Below, in pieces: positions 47,478-57,602 of a DNA stretch of 64,000 nt. The position numbers and the translations under genes were made by a program. Each line of letters begins with the position of its first letter. Position 1 is the stretch's first letter. This DNA is from Bryopsis sp. KO-2023 (lineage: Eukaryota > Chlorophyta > Ulvophyceae > Bryopsidales > Bryopsidaceae): contig BSYQ01000009.1 of the NCBI GenBank assembly GCA_030272585.1, positions 2,666,001-2,730,000 of the forward strand. The letters run 5' to 3'. The notes below the pieces were generated by a model, which had not been told where the DNA came from, made no database searches, and saw only the letters and a program-made list of their open reading frames with translations.

Positions 47478-48425
47478 TGCCGAAAATTCGTTTGATCTGA
47501 TCTTTTGAGGATTTTTTTTTTTTTTTTAAATCTTTTTTTCGGAGGGTGAGTGGGTCCTTGTTTCAAGTTCAGCGCATGTTTTTTTTTTTCTCTTTCTTTC
47601 TTCCTGCCTTTTATGGCATTATGGAATTGAAACTTGACGAGGTGAATACTTTTTTCTTGAAAAGTTTCAAAAAAGAAAGGGGAAAAAAAAGGAAAATCGG
47701 ATATTTGAAGGGGGTTCGATCGGATCCTTTCAATGACTTGTTTTTTTTTTGTCATTCTATTGGAGGGGTTGACGAATACAAAAAAAAGAGAAAGACAATA
47801 TAGGTTACGAATATTTGTAAAAAAAACAAAAAAACAAAAAAATCTTTTGGGCATTGTATTTGAGGGTGTTTTGCTATATCAAAGATAAACGTGCGTGTAA
47901 ATAGGGAGCAGCTTAAGAAGATTTCATTCTTTGTTCTTTTTCCTTTCTCAAATGTTTTACAGGTTCCATTGGTGTCCTTTCAATTTTCAAAAAAAAAAAA
48001 AAAAGAACCAACTCCAAATTGTAAACTCTGATTTCGTAAGGCGATTTCCTTGTTTGTTTTTTTTTTCTTTTCTTTTTTTTTGGTTGAAAAACCAGAATAT
48101 ATATCGAAATAATGGGGAAGGGGGAAAAGAAAAGGTGAAAGAAAAGGTGTTAGGGCAATGGTTTGTCCGGTTTAGGAATGCATCAAGCGGGAGGCGCTCT
48201 GGATTGGGGTTGAGCTTTTTTTTTGTTTTTTTTTCTTTTTTGATAATTCATGGGTTTAGAAGGGCAGGGTGGATAGGTTTCGGGAAAAAGGATGGACTGT
48301 GTGTAATGTAATGACAAGGAAAGAAATGCTTTTCGCTGTGAAACCATTGGAAAAAGAAAACCCTGCTCTTGGAGGCAACTATATTCTGTCTAAATCATCA
48401 TATTTTTCATATGAAAAAAACTCAC
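47478..48425. other. Downstream region of the E2 gene
   Basis: The sequence is T-rich with long T and A runs. No supported coding exon is present. It probably contains the E2 3' UTR. Confidence 0.45.
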
Positions 48426-48574
48426 CGTTCCACTGGAATTCCTCCCTACAGAACTAATTCCCACAGCTGACCATTTCTGCTGTCCCAAGGTCAGCTTCCA
48501 TGAACTCATTTTGATGCTGGTTTTTAAATCAATCGCTTCGCCCCATTGCAAGGTAGGGACCAACACATAAAACC
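48426..48574 (-). CDS. Isolated exon-like segment, unknown gene
   Basis: The segment has a canonical acceptor (AACAG) and donor (GTGAGT) on the minus strand and one open frame of about 49 residues. It includes VLVPTLQWGEAID and MSSWKLTLGQQKWSAVG. The alternating polar and hydrophobic pattern suggests beta strands. I found no phase-matched partners on either side and no family. It could belong to a gene with long introns or to a dead gene. Confidence 0.25.
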
Positions 48575-49829
48575 CTGTTGATGATGTTCCCATCGACAAG
48601 ATCCATCTTGAAAATTGTTGATCGAAAAGAATAGTTCATTCGCTTAGATCCACTCAGGTTTCTGTGTGTTCGGGAAAATTCTTGGAAGTGTTTTTTTGAG
48701 GGGGCAGTCCGTATTAGGTTGGGGTTTCGCAAGTTTCGTGTAAAGAACTTCTTCAGTAATTTGAAATTACTGTTCGTTCCGAATCATAATTATTGTGAAT
48801 ATAAATATCTCAAGTCGTTTGCATCATGTAGAATGATCCTTTGTTGTTTCCAAACAAACAAACAAACAAACATCACATTGTGTAGGAGAGACATTCTCCT
48901 ATTACAAGGATCAGCAAAAAACCAAATGTGACCATGTGTATTTTAATGTTGAGATTCCATTGGCTTTTGTGTGTACCCACAAAGACACGAAGACCATCAA
49001 GAATGCAAAGATGCATAGGTCAACTCAGCTAAATTCAACGAACGTGAGATATCTTTGTTGTTTCCAGATCCCTTTTTTTTTCTCCTTTGGACAGAATTCT
49101 ACTGAAGTGTATTTGTAAGTCACAGCAGGTTTCACAGGCAATGTCTGACAGACACTACATGCCTCCAGCAATTCGCAATGATCAGTTTTTTCTTTTTTGG
49201 TCAGTCCCAAATAAAGCTTAAAACCCCCTCCCCCAAAAAAGAAGGCATTTCTTTCATTTCTTTCTGTCAGATTTTTTTTCTGGCTTTCGAATCACTTCAT
49301 TGAATCATGGTTTAAATTTTTTAAAATACTCGAACAGTCTTGATTCTATAATACAACTTGGAACTTCCCCCTCAGTGTATCCACCCCCCCGACGACCACA
49401 CTATTTCCATGGTGGTACAGGGCGGCGGCGGCGGCTGTGCCAGGGCCCCGAGATATGAGAAAGCGAGAAGTGTATAAAACGAGATACGTCTATATTTAGC
49501 GGACGAAGCGTCAAATTCGCTCACAGCGATACGCGAATTTGGCGGCGTTTCAATTATATAATAGATTGTTGAAGAATACGACGCCCCTTGAAATCAAGGA
49601 TGGAGTCGCATGAAATCGCTCTCTCGGTCTTTTTTTTGTTTCTGGTCGAGGTGGAATCATTTTTTTCATATTTGATCAGGAATTTTATGTTGGAGTCTTG
49701 ATCATGGAAATGAGGATTGCAGCCAGGAACCTATGCACCAAACACACTGGAAAATATCCAAATACACACAATGTCCTTGTGTGCCACAACATGCCCCACT
49801 GCCGACGATCTTTCTGTTAATTAATTCAC
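48575..49829. other. Intergenic stretch with a GC-rich island
   Basis: This is mostly AT-rich sequence without supported genes, interrupted at about 49380-49620 by a GC-rich block that contains a hairpin (listed separately). Confidence 0.4.
49509..49544. other. 12-bp stem hairpin in GC-rich island
   Basis: Bases 49509-49520 (CGTCAAATTCGC) can pair with 49533-49544 (GCGAATTTGGCG) through one G-T wobble, leaving a 12-base loop. A TATAAAA lies about 30 bp upstream (near 49475), so this could be a promoter-proximal or small-RNA structure. No known RNA family is recognised. Confidence 0.4.
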
Positions 49830-50697
49830 CCATATTCTCTGTATTGGTTGGAGTCGGCATAAAAACAGGCTGCACAATATTTGTCAGTTTGTTTTGCAGC
49901 ATTTGCCAGATCATGTCATCTATGGAGCTTCTGGCCAGCAGAAATCGAATGACCACATCGCTTTCTTGCCCGATTCGGTGGGCTCTGTCCTCGCATTGCT
50001 TGATATCGCCAGGCACCCGGTTGGCTGCTGTGAAGTTGAGGCCCACTCCTGCAGCTTTGATCGCCAAAATTGCAACTTTGACGTTGGCTTTCTCCTGCAT
50101 ACCCAGAGTTCAAAATTTTAGATTCAAACTTGACAATGAGGAGCTGCCTCCCCTGACCCCACGAGAGAAACACAACCGATACTGAGAAAACAATAAGCAA
50201 CTAGAGAAATCATGTTTAAACAAACGAAAAAGAAACTGAATCAATTCAGTGGCTGATGGATCCTTGAATCCACATTAACATCCTAGTTTCTACTCTCACC
50301 AAACTCATTTCCAAGAAATCTTTCTCTTTTCCCCTACACCCCCCAACCCTCCAAAATAGAAATCGCAAGAAATTCTATTCTTAGAATACCCACCTGAAAA
50401 TCATTTTTGAGTTCATCCCTTTTGGTGGCTGCCGTCGCCCCATCGATCCTGATGTACTTCACTTTCTTCTGGTTGAGCGCTTTCTCTATGCCGTCCAACA
50501 CCTCCATGTGATGAGCAAAAATCAACAGCTTCTGATCCTGCTCCACCAAGTCCTTCACATATTCTTGCACGCTCTTGATTTTTGCCTTGGCAGTTTTGTG
50601 GAAAAACTGATTCAAAGCCTTGTGTTTTTCCCTCTGGCCCTGCGACATGCTCATCGCCGACTCCATGTTCCCGATTTCATCCAGTCTTTTCTTGACC
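49830..50697 (-). pseudogene. SMARCAL1-like SNF2 helicase, C-terminal lobe only
   Basis: SMARCAL1/ZRANB3-type proteins reanneal DNA at stalled forks. Two exons (50394-50697 and about 49830-50094) join in phase 0 and encode the helicase C lobe: KIKSVQEYVKDLVEQDQK, LLIFAHHMEVLDGIEKAL, YIRIDGATAATKR, AILAIKAAGVGLNFTAANR, then QCEDRAHRIGQESDVVIRFL. Two things are abnormal. No ATPase N lobe (Walker A, DEAH) is found upstream, where the sequence turns into palindromic elements and satellite. In addition, TAANRV runs directly into PGDIKQC, missing about eight residues (normally a VFAELxWN-type strand) between motifs V and VI. The 3' end is also unresolved. It is probably a decayed fragment; a distant or misassembled 5' part is the alternative. 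Confidence 0.75.
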
Positions 50698-51391
50698 CTT
50701 CAGTTTGACTGTCACTCAAAACAATAAAAACAAATTCTCCATTGCATCATATCTAAATGCGGACTTCAATGAAGATGGAGTCACCACCAGCACTGGTCAT
50801 TCCTCCTTGCAGCAGTGTGCCATGCTCAACGCTCCACCGTCTTTTCCCCATCTTGTCGGCCATATCTGCGCCACAGTCGTCCGAATTCATTCCCTCCCAG
50901 TTCTGCAGACCCCTTGCTTTCTTTATGCCCGCAAAAGCAAAACCCTCACTATCCACCTCCAGGAAAGTTTTGCGATATTTCTTGAGGCTGGTGTCCAACT
51001 CCACTGACCGTTTAAAATATAGCAACGGGTTGGCCTCTTTTTCGATGGGAAAAGCTGTCCAATCCAATAATCTGTTCGCAGAAAATGCCAAGTGAGCGCT
51101 GCATGCAGGTCAACTCACCACTTCTGAGCGAACCAGGATCCAAATCACATTTCGAGTTTTTCAACACACCATCAACACCTTCCCCAGGAAAAACCCAGCC
51201 AAAAAATATTTCTGAACTTTTTGAGGGGTCTCCTCGTGAAATCGAAGTGCTGCAACTAACAATCAATTTTTTCGAAATGACATCAAAAAAAAATATGAAA
51301 ATAGTTGAAATGATATCCCACCTGCATGCTGGCAGCTCCATTCTCCCCAGGATTGTCTGCATGACATCCTCCTGGTATAATCCATCCAGGC
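50698..51391 (-). other. Uncharacterised coding-like block upstream of the helicase fragment
   Basis: Minus-strand open stretches include one ending in a stop at 50753 (LLDWTAFPIEKEANPLLYFK, later GLQNWEGMNSDDCG) and others with splice-like ends (FFGWVFPGEGVDGVLKNSK near 51200). I could not join them in phase or recognise a family. They do not look like the missing SNF2 ATPase lobe. They may be remnants of another gene. Confidence 0.3.
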
Positions 51392-51494
51392 GTTGATCCA
51401 GTCTTTTCTGTTGTAAGCACCCACCAGCTTTTGACCCAATCACTGAGTAGAGGGACTAGGTGGTGGATGTTACAACCGAAAAAATTGAATCAAC
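51392..51494. mobile_element. Palindromic MITE-like element, copy 1
   Basis: This 103-bp element has imperfect terminal inverted repeats. The left end begins GTTGATCCAG and continues TGTTGTAAGCACCCACC. The right end, reverse-complemented, reads GTTGATTCAA then GGTTGTAACATCCACC. The whole can fold as a hairpin. It has no coding capacity, and no clear target-site duplication is seen. Confidence 0.6.
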
Positions 51495-51710
51495 CCCTCA
51501 CTCCGTCATTTCTTTTTTCTCTTTCTCCAAAAAAAAAAAAAATCCAATCCTTAATATTTGCACCATTTCCTGTTTTTTCTTCAACCCAGATATCTTTTTT
51601 CAGAACCTTTTTTGCCCTTCTTATCCATTTTGCATTTATCCTGATTTCATTTTCTCAAAATGATTTCATAAATGTTTCCTTGAAATCCAAAAAAAAAAAC
51701 CCATGTAGTT

Positions 51711-51819
51711 GTTGATCTACTTTTTTTTCCTGTTGTAAGCACCCACCCGCTTTTGACCTCCTCCCTGAGTAGGAGGACTAGGGGGTGAATGTTACAACCG
51801 AAAAATAACTAGATCAACC
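51711..51819. mobile_element. Palindromic MITE-like element, copy 2
   Basis: This 109-bp element is in the same orientation as copy 1 and highly similar across the core (TTGTAAGCACCCACC...CTTTTGACC...CTGAGTAG...GTTACAACCGAAAAA). Its ends GTTGATCTA and TAGATCAAC are perfect inverted repeats. Two copies about 320 bp apart argue for a mobile family rather than a chance hairpin. Confidence 0.65.
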
Positions 51820-52319
51820 TCCACCTCTTCTTTTTTCCCCTTTTTTCCCTTTTTTCCCTGTTAAATAAAAATTCCCTCGTGCTTTCTCCCTCACACTCCG
51901 TTTCTGTCTTTTTCTCCATCTCGTTTTCTCCAGAACTTCTTCTAGTTCACTTCCCACCCTCAGAACTCCACTTTTTCTTTCATACTCATCCTCCAGTCCC
52001 CATCCAAAATCGCACAAAGTTCAAAATGAAGAAAAAAAACCACACCACCAAGAAAAACCCGTCAAGAAAATGTCATCCATCTTTCTGGGGAGAATGTAAG
52101 AAAGATGATCACCCTGGAACCCATACTTTCCTCTAAATTTCTCCCTTCTTTTTCCTTGCCATGAATTACAAAGCCTATTTGTGGGGTCAAATTCCTGATA
52201 AGAAATTCTTTGACAATCCCATTCTGTCTTTCTTTTTTTCCAGGAAAAGTCCTTTTTCTGCTTCTTATCAATCTCCATCCCCCAAAAAGTTAGATATCGA
52301 GTTTGAACAAAGAAAAACA

Positions 52320-54912
52320 ACAGTCCCCATAGCCCCCATGGCTTTCTGGATTCATGAAATTTTCGAATTCATAATATCTTTTTTTTTTTTTTTTTTCTGA
52401 TGAAACACAAAATGAATCATCTTTTTTTCTGGGATAAATTAAAAAAGTCCCCTCCCAAACCCACTCCCCAAAATCCACATCCCCCATGGCTTTTCTGGAT
52501 TCATGCAATTTTTGATTTCATAATATCTTTTTTTTTTTTTTTTTTCTGATGAAACACAAAATGAATCATCTTTTTTTCTGGGATAAATTAAAAAAGTCCC
52601 CTCCCAAACCCACTCCCCAAAATCCACATCCCCCATGGCTTTTCTGGATTCATGCAATTTTTGATTTCATAATATCTTTTTTTTTTTTTTTTTTCTGATG
52701 AAACACAAAATGAATCATCTTTTTTTCTGGGATAAATTAAAAAAGTCCCCTCCCAAACCCACTCCCCAAAATCCACAGCCCCCATGGCTTTCTGGATTCA
52801 TGAAATTTTCGAATTCATAATAATTTTTTTTTTTTTTTTTTTTTGATGAAACACAAAATGAATCATCATTTTTTTTGTGGATAAATTAAAAAAGTCCCTT
52901 CCCAAACCCACTCCCCGAAATCCACAGCCCCCATGGCTTTTCTGGATTCATGCAATTTTTGATTTCATAATATCTTTTTTTTTTTTTTTTCTGATGAAAC
53001 ACAAAATGAATCATCTTTTTTTCTGGGATAAATTAAAAAAGTCCCCTCCCAAACCCACTCCCCAAAATCCACAGCCCCCATGGCTTTTCTGGATTCATGC
53101 AATTTTTGATTTCATAATATCTTTTTTTTTTTTTTTTTCTGATGAAACACAAAATGAATCATCTTTTTTTCTGGGATAAATTAAAAAAGTCCCCTCCCAA
53201 ACCCACTCCCCAAAATCCACAGCCCCCATGGCTTTCTGGATTCATGCAATTTTGATTTCAAAATATCTTTTTTTTTTTTTTTTTTTCTGATGAAACACAA
53301 AATGAATCATCTTTTTTTCTGGGATAAATTAAAAAAGTCCCCTCCCAAACCCACTCCCCAAAATCCACAGCCCCCATGGCTTTCTGGATTCATGCAATTT
53401 TTGATTTCAGAATATCTTCTTTTTTTTTTTTTTCTGATGAAACACAAAATGAATCATCTTTTTTTCTGGGATAAATTAAAAAAGTCCCCTCCCAAACCCA
53501 CTCCCCAAAATCCACAGCCCCCATGGCTTTTCTGGATTCATGCAATTTTTGATTTCATAATATATATATTTTTTTTCTGATGAAACACAAAATGAATCAT
53601 CTTTTTTTCTGGGATAAATTAAAAAAGTCCCCTCCCAAACCCACTCCCCAAAATCCACAGCCCCCATGGCTTTTCTGGATTCATGCAATTTTTGATTTCA
53701 TAATATATATATTTTTTTTCTGATGAAACACAAAATGAATCATCTTTTTTTCTGGGATAAATTAAAAAAGTCCCCTCCCAAACCCACTCCCCAAAATCCA
53801 CAGCCCCCATGGCTTTTCTGGATTCATGCAATTTTTGATTTCATAATATATATTTTTTTTTTCTGATGAAACACAAAATGAATCATCTTTTTTTCTGGGA
53901 TAAATTAAAAAAGTCCCCTCCCAAACCCACTCCCCAAAATCCACAGCCCCCATGGCTTTTCTGGATTCATGCAATTTTTGATTTCATAATATATATTTTT
54001 TTTTTCTGATGAAACACAAAATGAATCATCTTTTTTTCTGGGATAAATTAAAAAAGTCCCCTCCCAAACCCATTCCCCGGAATCCACAGCCCCCATGGCT
54101 TTCTGGATTCATGAAATTTTCGAATTCATAATAATTTTCTTTTTTTTTTTTTTTGATGAAACACAAAATGAATCATCATTTTTTTTGTGGATAAAGAAAA
54201 AAGTACCCTCCCAAACCCAGTCCCCGGAATCCACAGCCCCCAGGATTCATGCAATTTTTGATTTCAAAATACTTTTTTTTTTTTTTTTTTGATGAAACAC
54301 AAAATGAATCATCTTTTTTTCTGGGATAAATCAAAAAAGTCCCCTCCCAAACCCACTCCCCAAAATCCACAGCCCCCATGGCTTTCTGGATTCATGCAAT
54401 TTTTGATTTCAGAATATCTTCTTTTTTTTTTTTTTCTGATGAAACACAAAATGAATCATCTTTTTTTCTGGGATAAATTAAAAAAGTCCCCTCCCAAACC
54501 CACTCCCCAAAATCCACAGCCCCCATGGCTTTCTGGATTCATGCAATTTTTGATTTCAGAATATCTTCTTTTTTTTTTTTTTCTGATGAAACACAAAATG
54601 AATCATCTTTTTTTCTGGGATAAATTAAAAAAGTCCCCTCCCAAACCCACTCCCCAAAATCCACAGCCCCCATGGCTTTCTGGATTCATGCAATTTTTGA
54701 TTTCAAAATATCTTTTTTTTTTTTTTGGTTGATGAAACACAAAATGAATCATCATTTTTTTTGTGGATAAAGAAAAAAAGTACCCTCCCAAACCCAGTCC
54801 CCGGAATCCACAGCCCCCAGGATTCATGCAATTTTTGATTTCAAAATACTTTTTTTTTTTTTTTTTTGATGAAACACAAAATGAATCATCTTTTTTTCTG
54901 GAATAAATAAAA
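52320..54912. repeat. Satellite array, about 148-bp monomer, 18 copies
   Basis: The word GATGAAACACAAAATGAATC recurs at 52399, 52547, 52696, 52844, 52992, 53141, 53289, 53437, 53578, 53721, 53864, 54007, 54153, 54290, 54438, 54584, 54731 and 54868. Spacing is mostly 146-149 bp, with a block of 143-bp units near 53.6-54.1 kb and two 137-bp units. Each monomer has a T run of about 8-19, a C-rich segment (CCCCTCCCAAACCCACTCCCC) and CCATGGCTTT. Variant units with TTTTTTTGTGGATAAA occur at 52844, 54153 and 54731, suggesting higher-order duplication. The minus-strand open frames are repeat products, since the period is not a multiple of three. Confidence 0.97.
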
Positions 54913-54913
54913 A

Positions 54914-54980
54914 ATACCCCCCCGCCCCCCCCCGCCCCCCTCCCCCCCCCCCCCCCCCCCCCGCTCCCCCCCACCCCCCC
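54914..54980. repeat. C-rich tract at the satellite edge
   Basis: About 65 bp is almost all C, interrupted by single G, T and A bases. The opposite strand has many G runs and could form G-quadruplexes. It marks the right boundary of the satellite. Confidence 0.9.
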
Positions 54981-55272
54981 AATATATGTTAAGTTATGTC
55001 AATCACCTTAAAGGTGATTGACGGCCCGAAGGCGTTGGATACCGTGAGTGATGCTGAGGAAGCCGAACATGATAGTGTCGATGGCAGAGGTAGTAGCAGT
55101 AGGGACAATTACGGGGGCATTGGGGAATTCTGGAAAGGCAGGTGGTGTAGGCTCGGCGCAAAACTAAAAACATCAAAGAAGTGTTTAGTAATACCTCATC
55201 ATTATACAAATTTCTTTCCATCATTCATCCTCAAATCCCAACCCCTCCATGACAGACTTCCTCCCTGCACAG
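54981..55272. other. Unresolved stretch with competing frames
   Basis: Both strands are open over part of this segment. The plus strand reads VIDGPKALDTVSDAEEAEHD from an ATG at 54996. The minus strand has an exon-like piece reading VIVPTATTSAIDTIMFGFLS. I cannot choose between them. Confidence 0.3.
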
Positions 55273-57093
55273 GGTGGATTGTCATTGATAACACACTCTA
55301 TTCCCTTGGTTTATCAGGAGAATATTGCGGTAATGTGGCAATCCTTCAAAGAATGGATGAGCGTTTCTGCCTCAGCTCATGCAATGTCTGATTGTGCTTG
55401 ATGATTGCTTCAAAATATATTCAAATATGTAATCACAATTTCTGCAGTTTCCTGGAATATTGTTTCTTTTCTTGTATTTGAGTGCTCGGTAATGTTTTAG
55501 GATTTTTTGGATCACATGGACATCAGGGTCGATCGTCGATTCTTTCCTGATTGCTGGCTAAAGTTTTGGGACATTTCAGGGATTCAACTCTCACTGGACC
55601 AGGTTTTTTTTTTGCTCATCAGAAAAAGAAAGGGCAATTCACAACCAGAACAAATTCGAATCACAGCCTGGGTGATATGATATCGATAGATTTAAAACTT
55701 ACCTTCTTTTGGAAGCTGTTGGCGATTTGACCATAGTAGGGCCCCATGTATTCCCTCACGAAGAATCGGTTGGGGTCCATGTTGCTGGGAATGTAGGTGG
55801 TGGGGTCGGTGGCGGTGTACCGGACAATCAGGTTGACTGTCAAAATCATACAGAGTATGAAATTGATCAACCTGAAGCAAAACACCAAGAGTTTTGGTAC
55901 AGTCCCCTGAGGATTCTTGATACAAGGTTTGGTTGTTGTTGTCTGTGGGATCAACTGGTCAGCTGAAACTCAATATAATGATAATGATAATGATAATTAT
56001 CAAATCCACTGGCACTTCAAGTAAGTTACTTGGTATATCATTACTGGTGTCAAATATTTGAACTTCCTTTCAAAGGATTTCAGTGTCACAAAATGGATCG
56101 TCAGATTTTGCTTTGGAAGAGCTTGTTGCTGGGGAAGACTATTTTGTTGAGCCTGATAAGCTCTCTGAAAGAAAATTGTGGTGTGGTTATATGAGGAGGT
56201 GTTTCAAATCGACATCATCAATATCTGCAAACAACTATAACAGTTTCGAAACTGAAACTGAATTCATCATGGTGGGAGTTTTCGATTCAAGCCGCCTGTG
56301 ATTCGAATTCCAAAAATTCAAGTCGTCGAGTGGAACAGTTTTATGGTTCAAGTTCCGAAGCGTATCTCCAATGGTTCAAACGACAAGGGAACTCGTTAAG
56401 AACTCATTTTGTTTTGAACTCGTTAAGGCCACCCGGTCGAAGGGGACCTTGCTGTTTACGGCCAATTGTCGTCGCAACGCGTCAAGTGACACCAAACATA
56501 ACGACTTTGAAGGTGATCTACACAAAATAATATGGTTTCTCGAGCAAAAACAAGTCTATGATCGGAACACCACAACACGCCGCGCACGGCATTCGCATCT
56601 TCGAACAGAACGCACGATCACCTCAGCGTGGCAAACCAACGCGGATCCATCGCTCGTCCCAAGGAGTCCAAAGCAAAAAAACAAAAGCACCCAAGGACCA
56701 AAAAAAAGGCAGTAAAAAGCGAGGGAGAAAAGCTCGGTATCGTTGGAGTTATATTCCCAAGCGAATGCTCACCCGGCGACCGCACGTGATTCAATGACGT
56801 GCTTATTTGAGGGTTGGTTGTTTTAGATTTCATCTTGGAATTCTGAAAAGTTCGCTCAGCTTCAAGCATTTGGACAAGGACTGTGTCCATCCTGCAAAAT
56901 CAGCACTGGCAGTGAAAATTGTGACTGCCATGGGCTCTTTCGGGTGATTTCAGATTCTATTTTCAAAGATAAACTTTGTTCACCAATGAGCTGTTTACAG
57001 TGTCCATCCCAATTCTCAGGCATGATTAAAATGTTGAAACAGGGGTGCATCTTGGAGAGTGTGGTGCTGTCGATAGACATCTTCATGTTTTAA
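55273..57093 (+). CDS. Unrecognised gene with a Cys-rich C-terminus (partial model)
   Basis: Plus-strand exon-like pieces have canonical ends: 55273-55329, 55501-55602, 56084-56271 and 56827-57093. The last ends at a TAA. The first two join in phase 0 and the last two join in phase 0, but the two pairs do not match each other, so at least one exon is missing. Pieces read MDIRVDRRFFPDCWLKFWDI, ALEELVAGEDYFVEPDKL and, in the last exon, GLCPSCKISTGSENCDCHG with a later CLQC. The CxxC/CDC/CxxC spacing suggests a zinc-binding module. The ending GMIKMLKQGCILESVVLSI could be beta-rich. No family is assigned. Confidence 0.45.
55699..55880 (-). CDS. Isolated membrane-protein exon on the opposite strand
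   Basis: Clean acceptor (TTGCTTCAG) and donor (AAGAAG then GTAAGT) flank one open frame on the minus strand. It reads INFILCMILTVNLIVRYTA, a membrane segment, then YIPSNMDPNRFFVREYMGPY. It sits between plus-strand exons of another gene. Partners are not found; a piece at about 55012-55130 is a candidate. It could be a nested gene. Confidence 0.35.
55976..56000. repeat. (ATAATG)n microsatellite
   Basis: Short tandem ATAATGATAATGATAATG copies lie between two exon-like segments. Confidence 0.8.
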
Positions 57094-57602
57094 GTTTGTT
57101 TCCTCGAAACCAATTGTTTCAAAAATGGGTGGAAGGGTGGATCGCCCACTCCACTTTCCCCAAGAAAAATTGCAACACATGCTCTACAAGTTGTTTGCTT
57201 CAGAGTTGCACTTTGCTGCTGGTGAGGGAATGAAGAGATTGAGTAAATGAGTTTAGTCACTCCCTTGCAACATGATCTGAACTTCTTTCTTGTGAAACAA
57301 TCGATTTTCAATTAGGAAGAGATCCATTGCATTTCACCAACCACCACTCTGACTAACAGTCGAAAGTGCACCCAAGCGCAAACACCCCCTTCCCAAAAAG
57401 AAAAAGAAGAAAAAAAACAATTATCCAGAATTGTGTGTTGAACTATGTTGAATCAGTAAGTATCCAAGCAACAAAAAACCCCATCTTATTAAGGAACCCC
57501 CTTTTCCCCGCGTCTTCCACAATGCTTTATTTTCTTCTTTTCAACACAAAACATGAAAAAAGGGCCCAACAGCTAAGCGACGATAAGCACCAAATTCCCC
57601 TC
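57094..57602. other. Convergent intergenic region
   Basis: The region lies between the Cys-rich gene and the USO1 stop codon and contains the 3' ends of both. Nothing else is supported. Confidence 0.45.

Noticed and set aside
52382-54900. Hammerhead ribozyme suspicion from CTGATGA...GAAAC words in the satellite
   Set aside because: The conserved words are adjacent (CTGATGAAACAC) with no stem between them, so the hammerhead core cannot form.
52290-54974. Series of 60-147 residue open frames on both strands across the satellite
   Set aside because: They are repeated translations of the same monomer. The period (148, 143 or 137 bp) is not a multiple of three, and frames end at random points.
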